A stretch of DNA of 64,000 nt from Leptoclinus maculatus. Taxonomy: Eukaryota > Chordata > Actinopteri > Perciformes > Stichaeidae. A program made the translations under genes and the position numbers. Below the pieces are notes generated by a model. The model saw only the letters and a list, made by a program, of their open reading frames with translations. It was not told where the DNA came from and searched no databases. The DNA is taken from the NCBI GenBank assembly GCA_032191485.1, contig JAVDOI010000010.1, positions 23,208,321 to 23,272,320 on the forward strand, in the 5' to 3' direction. Position 1 is the first letter of the stretch. Every line of letters begins with the position of its first letter. Shown in pieces: positions 55,501-64,000 of this stretch.

Positions 55501-58500
55501 GTGACCTAAGTATCGTGATAATATCGTATCGTGACATAAGTATCGTGATAATATCGTATCGTGACCTAAGTACCGTGATAATATTGTATCGTGACCTAAG
55601 TGTCGTGATAATATCGTATCGTGACCTAAGTATCGTGATAATATCGTATCGCGGGACCTCTGGTGATTCCCACCCCTACTGACCAACCGTCTGTATTTGA
55701 CAAGCTGGGAGCGAGACCTGGGTGGTAGTGTAGTGCATATAGAGTGTGCGCACCTTGCAGGATGCTACCGTCTCCGGGTGTGCACCACTGGATGCTCCAG
55801 GCTCCTTGCTGGGAGCTTTTGGGTCTGGAGGAGATGAAAGCTGCAACCATGAAGCAGTAACTCTGTCCCGCATTCAGCTTTGACACCTCTGTTGTACTGG
55901 AGTTAGATATGATGTCTCTCTACCGGGTAAGAAGGAAATATTACTGTCAATCACTTCAACATCTATCCAACTCACCTTTAACATTTAAACATTCATAAAT
56001 TCTTGAATTGATAAACACATTTATATATATATTTCAAATCTAAAATCTAAATTGAAATCATCTGTAGTGGACCTTAATGTTTTTGACACATCACAACATG
56101 CAGTAAGTATTTTTTCTAATATCCAATCATCTTCTGAAGCTGCTCCATTCCAGTATGAACCTTTACACTTATATATATTATCATCTGTATTTTATGTTTG
56201 GCTTCACAATGGAGCAGCCTCCCCGTGTCTCCATCTCTATACAGATTAACCTTAAATCACCTAGAATTGATTTTCGTTCAATATTGTCTTTTCAAAGAAG
56301 GCAAGAAGGCAGCGTTTTAGTTAACGCTCAAACATTGTTGAAGGGCTTTGGAAAAATTTAATTTACTCTATGATCATTGTAGTCGGTATTTTCACTATTC
56401 AACTGTTTGTTAGTTTTCAATACTCTGGTGAGACTTAGTATGCCTGAGCTTCATGTTGGTGGCAGCGTAGCAGCTGATACTGTACCTTGCCTGTGCTTCC
56501 AGACTTGTAGTAGCTGATCTTATACTCGAGGTCTTTCTTGAGAACGTCTCTGAGGCTGAGCTGCTTCCCAAGCACATGAACACCGCTCAGAGGATCTGTG
56601 ATGTTGACGATTACTCTGCTCTCATCCACGGCCTCCACGGTGAAATTCACTGCGCTGATGTTCGCTGAGGAGAGGACGAATCACCAGTGATGATGAGGCT
56701 CAGGCTTATTCAGGCGTGTTCAAAGCATCTTATTCATACAGCTGAAGGATGTGAGGTGATACTAGCTCTATCTTCCAGCCTTCGTCTCCTTTAGCGTAAT
56801 AAAACATTGCTGTAATTCAAACAATGTAAAAGCAAGTCACGCTTGCCAGATAATAAAGAGAACTGACATTTTATTTCACGACACTGAATGTGTTTAAATG
56901 CGAGCTAGTATCCTCAGGTTTATCATTATCGGGTTTCTGGGTTACGTGTTGTGAATGTACACACCGTATCCTGGTTTTCAGAAAGCTGGACCTGGAGTAC
57001 TCTGATAAAAAGTACAGGATACACCTTATCCACTGTTGGTACCGAACGTAGTGACGGAGATTCTCATGATTTAAGACCCATATGCACACATATGATCAGA
57101 AACCTGACTACTATTAGAACCACGTATACAGGGAGATGAATAACCAGGTCTGACTCATATCAAGAATCATATCGAAACGTAACTGACGATGCAGTTTCGT
57201 TGTATCTGTTTTTTAGGAGACCAGGCTGCTCATTGACAACTCTGATGTGTGTTATGTGTGGATTGTGTTTGCGTGTGCATGCTATACCTACTCTCTCTAT
57301 AGGGGTTGAAGGGAGGGCAAGGACTGTGAGGGAAGTCCTCCAGGTCATAGTCATAGTCATAGTCCATGGTCGCAGGCTCTGTTTTGATCTGGACAGTGTA
57401 GGTCCTGTCAAACAGGAATACATAAATATGGGTGGAAGATAAGTAATTTACATTCAACATGCATGGATGGATTTTGCACAGAAGCGTTTTGAAATGAGGC
57501 CAAAGCTCAAAAGTCTCAAGCAAGACGGTCAACCCTGAGATTCATCTAAGAGAGAGGACAGGACATTCTTCAAATGAAATGTGAGAAGTACAATAATATT
57601 AAAGTCAGCATACTGAAACGAGAACAGATAATAGGTAATAGAACTTCAAATATACATTAAAATGTACACATGTGGCTACTCATAATTTATGATAGATCAG
57701 AACTAAGATAAAGATGGATGAGGTCACCAGAAAGAAAACAGAGACATACAAGTCTCTGTAGGAAGATTATAAAATGTGATTGGCGTTAGAAATTACAAAT
57801 GAATGTAAAGTGCTATAAGTTACTGAACCTACCAGATACATAGGCCCAATTGAAACACTACAGAGCTGTTATTCAGGGCTCTAAAGGACAGAGGTCCTAC
57901 CTGTCCAAAGGTTGGAGGTGGTCGGTCAGATCACATTCTGAATGGGACATTCGGATGCAGTCGGGACTCTGCCTCCATTCAGGATCCTCACTGATAGTCA
58001 CATGACAAAACACACAACACAGAAGAACAATGATGTAAATGATATCGTCAATGCAATGTCCCCAAAAGTCATGAAAACACGGCTGTGTGTGTGTGGACTC
58101 ACCTATGGTACGAGACAGTGTATAAGTAATCAGAATCAGAATCAGTAGTCCAGACGAGGACGGTTTTAAAGTCCAGAGACACCCAGTGTACGTTCTCCGC
58201 TTTAGGCACAAAGTCTATGAAAAGAAAATGCAAAAACATTCATTTTCTGCTCACCCATGTTCTCCCTCCCTGTTTTAGTTGTGTTAGTGTAGTATCACAA
58301 CGAATACTTATATGTCCACTTTGATAGATCTGTAAACTTTGACATGCACCTCCCTATCCTCCTCTTTCTCATAAGACCATATCTACAGTCAGAGCTGACC
58401 GTGAGCCAGCAGTGAGACTGTTACTAACAACCTAATACAGTTTGAGGTACCTGGTGTCCAGCACATTCTTGTAACATTCCATCTTGTTCTCATTGCGTTC

Positions 58501-59632
58501 ATTTCTTAAAACGTCCACATGTTGTGGAACATCTTGTTTGGTTCATTACTTCCTTCTAACCCATTTAAAAAGAACCGCTGCGTCATGATTAGTTAAATAC
58601 CCTGATGGAACATTAAGTGATTACAGAACAACTGAAGAATGTTACAACTGTGCAAAGTTCTTGTTCCATCAAGCTCATGAAGATTCTTGCTTTAAAGAAT
58701 TGGCCAGACTTACTATATGAACATTTCACTATATGAATATTAGTGACATTTCCAATACAAATACATGTCGAACATGTATTTTATCTACAGTTTGTATACC
58801 TGGAATATGTAATGCATTATATATTTAGGCCTAACAAACAAATGTATAATACCTAACTTAACATAACTAATTATTGGCATCTTTCCAAGATGTAGAATTC
58901 CTCTCTGTCCAATATCTATCTGACACAGTGGACCTCAGCTGTGAAATGAGTTGCATCATATTGGAACACAGTATATCAGCATATTCGATGAGCTAAACAG
59001 CGTATATGTGGTGGCGGGACATTAAGGTGACCAGTGGTGGCCATGGCACCAGAGAATAAAGTCTGATCATCACACAAATGGGCAGAATAGAAAATTCCAC
59101 AGACGGTATGGGGGGTATGATAGAGAAAACATGATGCTGTGCCCTTTAGGGTGGCCTTCCAGTGTATAAATCATGATGACGTGCCCTGTAGGGTGCCCAT
59201 CTGGTGGAAAAACATGGTGACGTTCCCTCGAGGGTGCCCTGCCAGTGGAGAAAAAGTCAGGACGTGCCTTCCAGAGATACGTTCCAGTGGAGAAAACATG
59301 ATGAAGTGACCTTTGGGTGCGCTTCCAGTGTATAAATCATGATGACGTGCCCTGTAGGGTGCCCATCTCGTGGAAAAACATGGTGACGTTCCCTCGAGGG
59401 TGCCCTTCCAGTGGAGAAAAAGTCACGACGTGCCTTCCAGAGATACGTTCCAGTGGAGAAAACATGATGAAGTGCCCTATAGGGTGTCCTTCCAGTGGAG
59501 AAAACATGATACCCTACATGCACAAAACATGCACGCTTATCTATCTATCTATCATGTGCTTTTACCTGCAGTAGTGATGATCCAAGCAGACAGCCAGACT
59601 CCCAGATAAAGCACAGTTTTGAGAGATGCCAT
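52385..59632 (-). CDS. f3: Tissue factor (coagulation factor III), 7 exons
   Basis: Minus-strand exons 59632-59566, 58214-58103, 57990-57901, 57404-57292, 56664-56486, 55919-55754 and 52518-52385 join in phase (1,2,2,1,0,1) to give 286 residues; human F3 has 295. Tissue factor is the cell-surface receptor that binds factor VIIa and starts coagulation. Seen: signal peptide (1-22), domain 1 with a C71-C79 pair in the DCIRMSHSECDLTD context, domain 2 with LSLRDVLKKDL (163-173) and a C209-C233 pair, a transmembrane helix (about 246-269), then CCKCC and a 12-residue tail. Cys spacings and the SLRDV..KDL block match tissue factor. The Lys-Arg at 187-188 sits where the human exosite has Lys-Lys. The acidic DYDYDYDLEDF (104-114) and C119 are unusual. 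Intron 6 (3.2 kb) carries a MITE and a hAT relic. Confidence 0.93.
52560..53097. mobile_element. MITE in f3 intron 6
   Basis: The left end TTTAAAGGTGCAACGTGTAA and the reversed right end TTTAAAAGTGCAATGTTTAA are imperfect inverted repeats about 27 bases long. The target was probably TTTAAA-like. The interior has the word GGGGGCAGCATTTCACCTC. Confidence 0.7.
53630..54195. repeat. Old interspersed repeat, two related units
   Basis: GCAACACATTCTCACT occurs at 53632 and 54019. Each copy is followed by a similar segment (..CTATGAYACT..CCTAGCGTCAGT/CCTCAGTGT..ACACGTCAG). AACAAACTTCCCATGTAGG and GCGTTAGGTTTAGGCA follow, as in a common fish repeat. Confidence 0.55.
54856..54900. repeat. 13-bp GATATGACTCATG tandem repeat
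   Basis: About three and a half copies, just after the BED-finger relic. Confidence 0.9.
55140..55655. repeat. 30-bp CGTGATAATATCGTATCGTG array in hAT element
   Basis: About 17 units, ending ACCTAAGTAT in full-length copies and interleaved with 15-16-bp half units. It is seeded by the GTATCG words of the transposon's subterminal region. Confidence 0.93.
55754..55919 (-). CDS. f3: f3 exon 6 (domain 2 end)
   Basis: Residues 188-242. LNAGQSYCFMVAAFISSR matches the Cys-bearing strand of domain 2, and WCTPGD carries the partner Cys. Acceptor CCCGGTAG, donor CAAG|GTGCGC, phase 1. Confidence 0.9.
56486..56664 (-). CDS. f3: f3 exon 5 (domain 2)
   Basis: Residues 128-187, with three N-glycosylation sequons (NIS, NFT, NIT) and the diagnostic SLRDVLKKDLEYKISYYKS. 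Acceptor CTCTCCTCAG, donor AAG|GTACAG, phase 0. Confidence 0.93.
57292..57404 (-). CDS. f3: f3 exon 4 (domain 1 end, acidic Tyr insert)
   Basis: Residues 90-127. Starts RTYTVQIKTE, then a GACTAT-repeat-encoded DYDYDYD run, then FNPYRE leading to TN, which aligns with the human YLETN. Acceptor TTTGACAG, donor GAGA|GTAGGT. Confidence 0.85.
57901..57990 (-). CDS. f3: f3 exon 3 (domain 1, disulfide loop)
   Basis: Residues 60-89. Two Cys eight residues apart precede DLTD, as in other tissue factors. Acceptor GACTATCAG, donor GACAG|GTAGGA, phase 2 at both ends. Confidence 0.9.
58103..58214 (-). CDS. f3: f3 exon 2 (domain 1)
   Basis: Residues 23-59. Encodes AENVHWVSLDFKTVLVWTTD, the first strands of the first fibronectin-type-III domain. 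Acceptor TTTTCATAG, donor ATAG|GTGAGT. Confidence 0.9.
59100..59515. repeat. Higher-order minisatellite in f3 intron 1
   Basis: Imperfect units of about 40-46 bases (GTGCCCTGTAGGGTGCCC, CCAGTGGAGAAAACATGATG). A 166-bp higher-order copy is visible: TGTATAAATCATGATGACGT starts at both 59163 and 59329 with the same unit order after it. Confidence 0.85.
59566..59632 (-). CDS. f3: f3 exon 1 (signal peptide)
   Basis: MASLKTVLYLGVWLSAWIIT and TA form a typical signal peptide. Donor GCAG|GTAAAA, phase 1. Confidence 0.88.
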
Positions 59633-60180
59633 GTTACCACAACCCAAAATCCTTCCTCTATCAATGCTTGATCTTGTGAGAGCTACCTGAACCCAGGAGA
59701 AGTAGCTGTAGGTAAGATGTTCCTCAGGGTTTAAGCTGCTCAGACTGACTGTTGTTTCCGGTCCACAGTACAGAGAGCGTGAGAGCTGTAAATGGGGGAA
59801 CTGGGGGACGGTTCAGGGTTCCGTCTCGTTCTGCCTGCTGATCCCTCCCACGTGCCGGCATTCTGATGGGGGGAGTGTACAAGGATCTGTTCAGTTTGAA
59901 CTCCTCCTTTCACCAAAGCACAGATTAAGGACATGAATGTCCTTGGACTGACACACGACACTTTGAAAGTTGTAAAATGTCCCTGTAACTGACCCGTGTG
60001 TAAACTCACCGAGACATGAGTAATCAGTTAGCAATGGTTACACCCACAAGGACAAGAACCAAATAGTTCATTCTTTCTTTGTGGGAAGAAGATTCTCGGC
60101 CCCATGCTGCTCATCGTGTAGTCAACTGTGTTCCAGTGAAAACCAAACAGCTTGAGGCCACGTTGCCTTGGAACTTGTAC
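59633..60180. promoter_or_regulatory. 5' flank of f3
   Basis: Sequence upstream of the f3 start on the minus strand. It contains a G-rich/CACGTG-bearing stretch near 59840-59880. I see no convincing TATA box; the promoter position is inferred only from the gene start. Confidence 0.3.
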
Positions 60181-60245
60181 GCCTACCCCATTGTAAATGA
60201 GATTTAAATTCTCAGTGGGATTATCTTGGCTAAATAAAGGTTGAA
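60180..60245 (+). mobile_element. LINE 3' tail fragment
   Basis: CCCATTGTAAATGAGAT and TGGCTAAATAAAGGTTGAAT are the terminal words of a common teleost LINE 3' end. Confidence 0.55.
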
Positions 60246-60767
60246 TACAAAAATAAAAGTGTGTGGAGGTGCCTGTATCCGCAGAGACCCTCGGCCTATA
60301 TTTTCTCTTTTCTTCTTACTTTGCTGGATTATTTATTGTGTATTCGTCCCATTAACATTAACAGAATAACGGCAAACCCATTCCAATGATTTTTGCATTT
60401 AATATAAAAACAAACAAGTGCAAACTTTGCTGCTATAAGTTGACAAACCCTGTTGCTTGTTTGAAATATCCCTCAGCTCTCATTCTATGATCCCCTGGGA
60501 CAGGAGAGCAGCCAAGGAATGTGGGACTGAAGAAAAGTGGAAACATATTAAGTAGGCATTCGCAAAAATAACAGCTAAAGAGGTACATCTGGATTCTCGT
60601 TGAAATAATTTCATCTATTTAAGGTAATGGCATTCGGGTGGATCAGAGATGTGCAGTAAAACGTTGTGTCCTGTGTGGGAACAGTGTCATTTGGGGGAAA
60701 CCTCCTGGTAGCAATTAGAAACATGTGACTGTTCTAGTTGGACACACATACACAGAAACTCTGGGAA

Positions 60768-60789
60768 ACACACACACACACACACACAC
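60768..60789. repeat. (CA)n microsatellite
   Basis: Eleven CA units. Confidence 0.9.
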
Positions 60790-61009
60790 TGACAGAATAA
60801 CACAGTATGTTTGTGTTACTCAACCTCCTAAAAATTACTCATCTGCAACTTATTTGCATCAACATTTCGTAGTAACGCAGCTCAGATTGTTTTTTAATCA
60901 ACATGTTAAGGAGAACAATTCATCCAGTAGTTTATTTTAGGGGTCTTGATGGGCCCGTCGTTCATTCCCAGTCCGTCTCTGACTAAAAGTACCATACGAG
61001 CAGAAAACT

Positions 61010-61400
61010 CCACTACAGCTTTGAAAAAAGGTTTTAAAGTAAAAGCACATCAAAAAGTCCAGGATTCCATCAAAAGTACTCAATGCAGAGAAATGGCCTC
61101 TGTGAGTGCATAGTATCTAATAATACTATACTATATATACTAGTATAAAATATATTACTAGATTATTATCATTGTTCATGTTTAAGCAGCATTTTACTGT
61201 AGTTAGTTGAGATGGAGCACATTTTTGACTATTTCACATCAAATTTTTCATATTAATCCGCTACTTATTTTCTTGATCTATCCATTTTATTGTAACTATA
61301 GCTGTCAGATTAATGTAGTGGAGTGAAAAGTACAATACTACCATCTGAAAGTGTAGAGTAAAGTTTGTTTTAGAAGAATAGAATTGATAATAAGGCCTTT
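61010..61400 (-). repeat. TACTTTTACT-type interspersed repeat, reversed
   Basis: AAAGTAAAAGCACATC, TAATGTAGTGGAGTGAAAAG and TACCATCTGAAAGTGTAG are the reverse of words in the family at 17830-18120. Confidence 0.55.
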
Positions 61401-62132
61401 GACCATTTTCATGGTCAAAGTACAACTAATGACACCATCTTCGTACTGGTAATGAAACCGAGTGACAGCTGCTTCAAATCAGTGAGGAATCTGTTTTTAT
61501 TGCCAATCGTAAAGCCTTTCCTAGAAGCTAACATTTGGAGCAAATTAAAGTGCCCGGAAAGTAAAGTGCATCAACAACAAAGAAGAACCAATGCTGGTAC
61601 ATTGTGTCAGAATATGAGCTTTATCTATGTGCAGATCACAGTCAAGTACCGTCGCAATAATCCCTACGATATCATCTGCAGTTAAATACCACAGTATGCC
61701 ATATATTTAATGATAATGGAATTAAAATAAGGTCTAGATCTTGCCTGTTCTAATGACTTTTAAATAGGTTTTAAAGTTTGCCTTCCCAAAGATCTGTTAA
61801 AAACATATGAACTTGAGACCGCACGCCCCGAAAAACTACGAGGCGATGTCTCCTTCACCCCCACCCTTCTCCCAATACATGAATACAGCTGGCAACTGTC
61901 GGCAGTGTAGAAAGGGTGGAGTGTGAAATATTGAGAACATGCAACCGAGAGCAGAGTAGCAGAAATACAACCTCTATGTGTAGCTGTAGTGATTTACAGT
62001 GTTGATGTTTAAACACTCCCCACCACTCTCTCATATTCTAGGCTGGGCTAATTCTGCACAAGATGCGTTTAGGCTCAGTATTGAGTGTAGGTCATCTGCT
62101 ATTTGGCAGCACTGAGAGCTCAATACTGTAGA
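61401..62132. other. Non-coding stretch
   Basis: No gene or distinct repeat recognised. Confidence 0.4.
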
Positions 62133-62630
62133 CACCAGGCGGCAACCTCCATGTCTGAAAAGTGAAGCCAAAGCTTCATGTGTTAAAGCTGCATTCTCTC
62201 TAGTGTCCACCAGGGGGCGACTCCTCTGGTTCTATAGAAGTCTATGAGAAAATGACTCTACTTCTCTCTTGATTTATTACCTCAGTAAACATTGTAAACA
62301 TGAGTTTATGGTCTCAATCTCTAGTTTCAAGTCTTCTTCAATACAGCATGATGTTCATTTAGTAAATTATGGTCCATTTAGAGTCAAACAGACCATAAAG
62401 CAGGGGATGCTTTAGGGGCGGGGCTTACAGTGATTGAAAGGTTTCTTTCGTCTTACAACTTTAACCCTATCACAGTGTTTTCACTTCACGAAAGTTATAA
62501 TTATAACATTTTGGTCACCTAAAAATGTCTTATTCAGCGTTCGGTTGTACTTAGCTCCACCCTCTCGTGTCATTCCTGGTTCCAGAAATCCAAGATGGCG
62601 AGGAACAAATACCAATATCAAAATGGTCAA
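62133..62630 (-). repeat. Dispersed ~0.5-kb repeat, copy 3 of 3 (reversed)
   Basis: Reverse complement of the family at 3986-4515. It starts CCAGGCGGCAACCTCC and includes GTGTCCACCAGGGGGCGACT and CAGACCATAAAGCAGGGGAT. Confidence 0.82.
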
Positions 62631-63193
62631 AGTGCAGAACTCCAGTCTTCAAAACGTCCATCTTTCAAAAAAGAGAGATAGAGGTTGAGGCTGTGACTTC
62701 GCTGCTCAAAGTTCACCAAAGTTGAACACTAGATGGAAAGATGGGAAGATGCAATGATTTGTAGCTAATGTTTTATTAGCCCCTTCACTTGCATATAATG
62801 GGAATGAACGGGAGGCGAAAGTTCGCCAATGTTAATTTTGCGCATGTGTATAACACGAGTTACACTGGGGGCTTTATGCGGCCCGTGTAGACAGCTGTAT
62901 AAAAAGGTATTTGTACACTCCTTAAACTAGCAGTTCAGTTCCGCAGTGAAGGTGGAGAGTTAGGGGGGACTGAAATCCTAGCAACTGCTAACAAGCCACA
63001 CCCTCTACAGCGCCTCTTCTGCCTTCCATTGGGGCTCACGGCGAGACACCAAGATACCGAACCAGCGCAATTAGAGTCTACAGCCATGTTAGCAGCTCTG
63101 TGAGGCCGAAGACTACTTACACACACCAGTGGTTTGAGCTAAATGCTAACACCTGCACGGAATGACAATGTCAACCTGCTGATGTGTGGCAGG

Positions 63194-64000
63194 CAGTGGC
63201 GGGCTGTGCATTTTATACCTGGGCCTTCTGTGCTGTCCTACTACAGTTGAACAGCTACGGTGCAGATACATGAATCCGTGCATGACGGGACGCTGCGTCA
63301 TTAACGGACAATGCATAGTCAAATCAACGTAATTAGCACAATGACAACAACAAAGTCATAAGAACCAGTCACATATATTCATATGACAACAAAGCATGAC
63401 TCATCAATCCAGCAAACCTGCAGCGGATCCACGCATTCCACCACACAAGAGCACGAGCCATTCAAATATTAGTCATAAAAATGACACGATAGACAAATGA
63501 ACAGTAGTAACGTTACTGCAGATGTAAAAAAACAAACGCAGTTTGTCACTTACCGAATGCTGTTCACTTAAAGACAAACTCCATCCTCCTTTCTTTCTTG
63601 ACAAAGAGTTTAATCCCAGTACATCGTTTCAGTTCCAGTAAGAAGTCCTTCTCGATTCATGGACGCCAGTGACATTCGAGCCTCTCCAGTTGTATTTCAC
63701 CGGTCTACAGCGGTCGGTTCGCAGCAGACCGCGGTTGTGGAGCTCCGTTTCCCTGCGAACGTGTTCGTTGATCTGTAGATCCACTCGGGTTTCTCCAAAA
63801 GTTTTCAAAAGGACCGTAGTGTCCTGCCGTGCTATGGCGTCCTCAGGTTAGCGTAGCATAGCTCCAAACACCGCTCAGTTAAAATGAAACACATTCCAGC
63901 CATAAAATGTGCGACGCTGTCAGCCAGGAACACCGTTCATTAAAATAAATAAACTACACCAAGCAAAACCCAAATTTTTTTATAATTTCTTCCATATCTT
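63194..64000. mobile_element. hAT-type terminus, element runs off the window
   Basis: CAGTGGCGGGCTGTGCATTT at 63194 resembles a common teleost hAT end with the CAGTG signature. No right end is seen before base 64000, so the extent is unknown. No transposase frame in this part. Confidence 0.45.

Larger units (their letters stand above)
54531..55678 (+). mobile_element. hAT element with BED-finger and transposase relics
   Basis: TAGGGGTGG and CCACCCCTA ends are flanked by a perfect 8-bp target duplication CTGACCAA (54523-54530 and 55679-55686). The 1148-bp interior retains coding traces: a BED-type zinc-finger start (VWTYFGFFNKEGKKDMNMT, about 54800-54860) and a transposase block (RVALTCDAWTSSAVDSY, about 54988-55040) typical of ZBED/hAT proteins. 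The frame is broken and most of the catalytic domain is missing. A 30-bp array fills the right half. Confidence 0.93.

Overview
This window is nuclear DNA from a ray-finned fish, most likely a percomorph teleost. The evidence is two spliced vertebrate genes with GT-AG introns, very long (CA/GT)n microsatellites, teleost tRNA-type SINEs, CR1/L2-like LINE fragments, a decayed Ty3/Gypsy element and many hAT-type DNA transposon remnants. There are no bacterial features.

Host genes. (1) On the + strand at 24301-38099, ten exons encode a 1002-residue protein. It has an EPS15/EPS15L1-type coiled coil, three AP-2-binding DPF motifs, an exon of about 1.5 kb carrying an 11-residue repeat with LLDL/DLL cores, and an Arg/Pro-rich C-terminus. 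It has no EH domains: an in-frame stop lies 12 bases before the ATG. (2) On the - strand at 59632-52385, seven exons encode a 286-residue tissue factor (coagulation factor III, f3). It has a signal peptide, two fibronectin-type-III/cytokine-receptor domains with both family disulfides, a transmembrane helix and a short Cys-rich tail. The genes converge, and all exon junctions keep phase.

Layout. 1-5017: microsatellites, degenerate minisatellites and an interspersed repeat. 5018-10040: a frameshifted Gypsy retrotransposon (180-bp LTR, GTTTT target duplication) with a 1.1-kb hAT element inside it (8-bp target duplication GGTCACAT). 10041-17200: MITE-like repeats and a 5'-truncated LINE sitting between two related minisatellites. 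17210-17700: a CpG-rich stretch with one possible orphan first exon. 18151-20327: nested hAT-type elements. 20336-24300: interspersed repeats, then the 5' region of the EPS15-like gene. 24301-38099: that gene, whose intron 6 holds a SINE, a 41-bp x 24 array and an inverted pair of GC-rich repeats. 38100-45750: nested TIR elements, hAT elements and a 30-bp array. 45751-51060: a 5.3-kb, 27-bp minisatellite of about 197 copies between the 3' ends of the two genes. 51061-59640: f3, with a MITE and a BED-finger hAT relic in its last intron. 59641-64000: repeats, with another hAT terminus running off the end.

The two genes have no obvious functional link; one suggests clathrin-mediated endocytosis and the other starts coagulation. 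The most unusual objects are the 27-bp array, which is open in three reading frames and carries a nuclear-receptor half-site in nearly every unit, and the EH-less EPS15-like gene with its expanded coding repeat. I ran no searches. Family assignments rest on motifs and on remembered family features.
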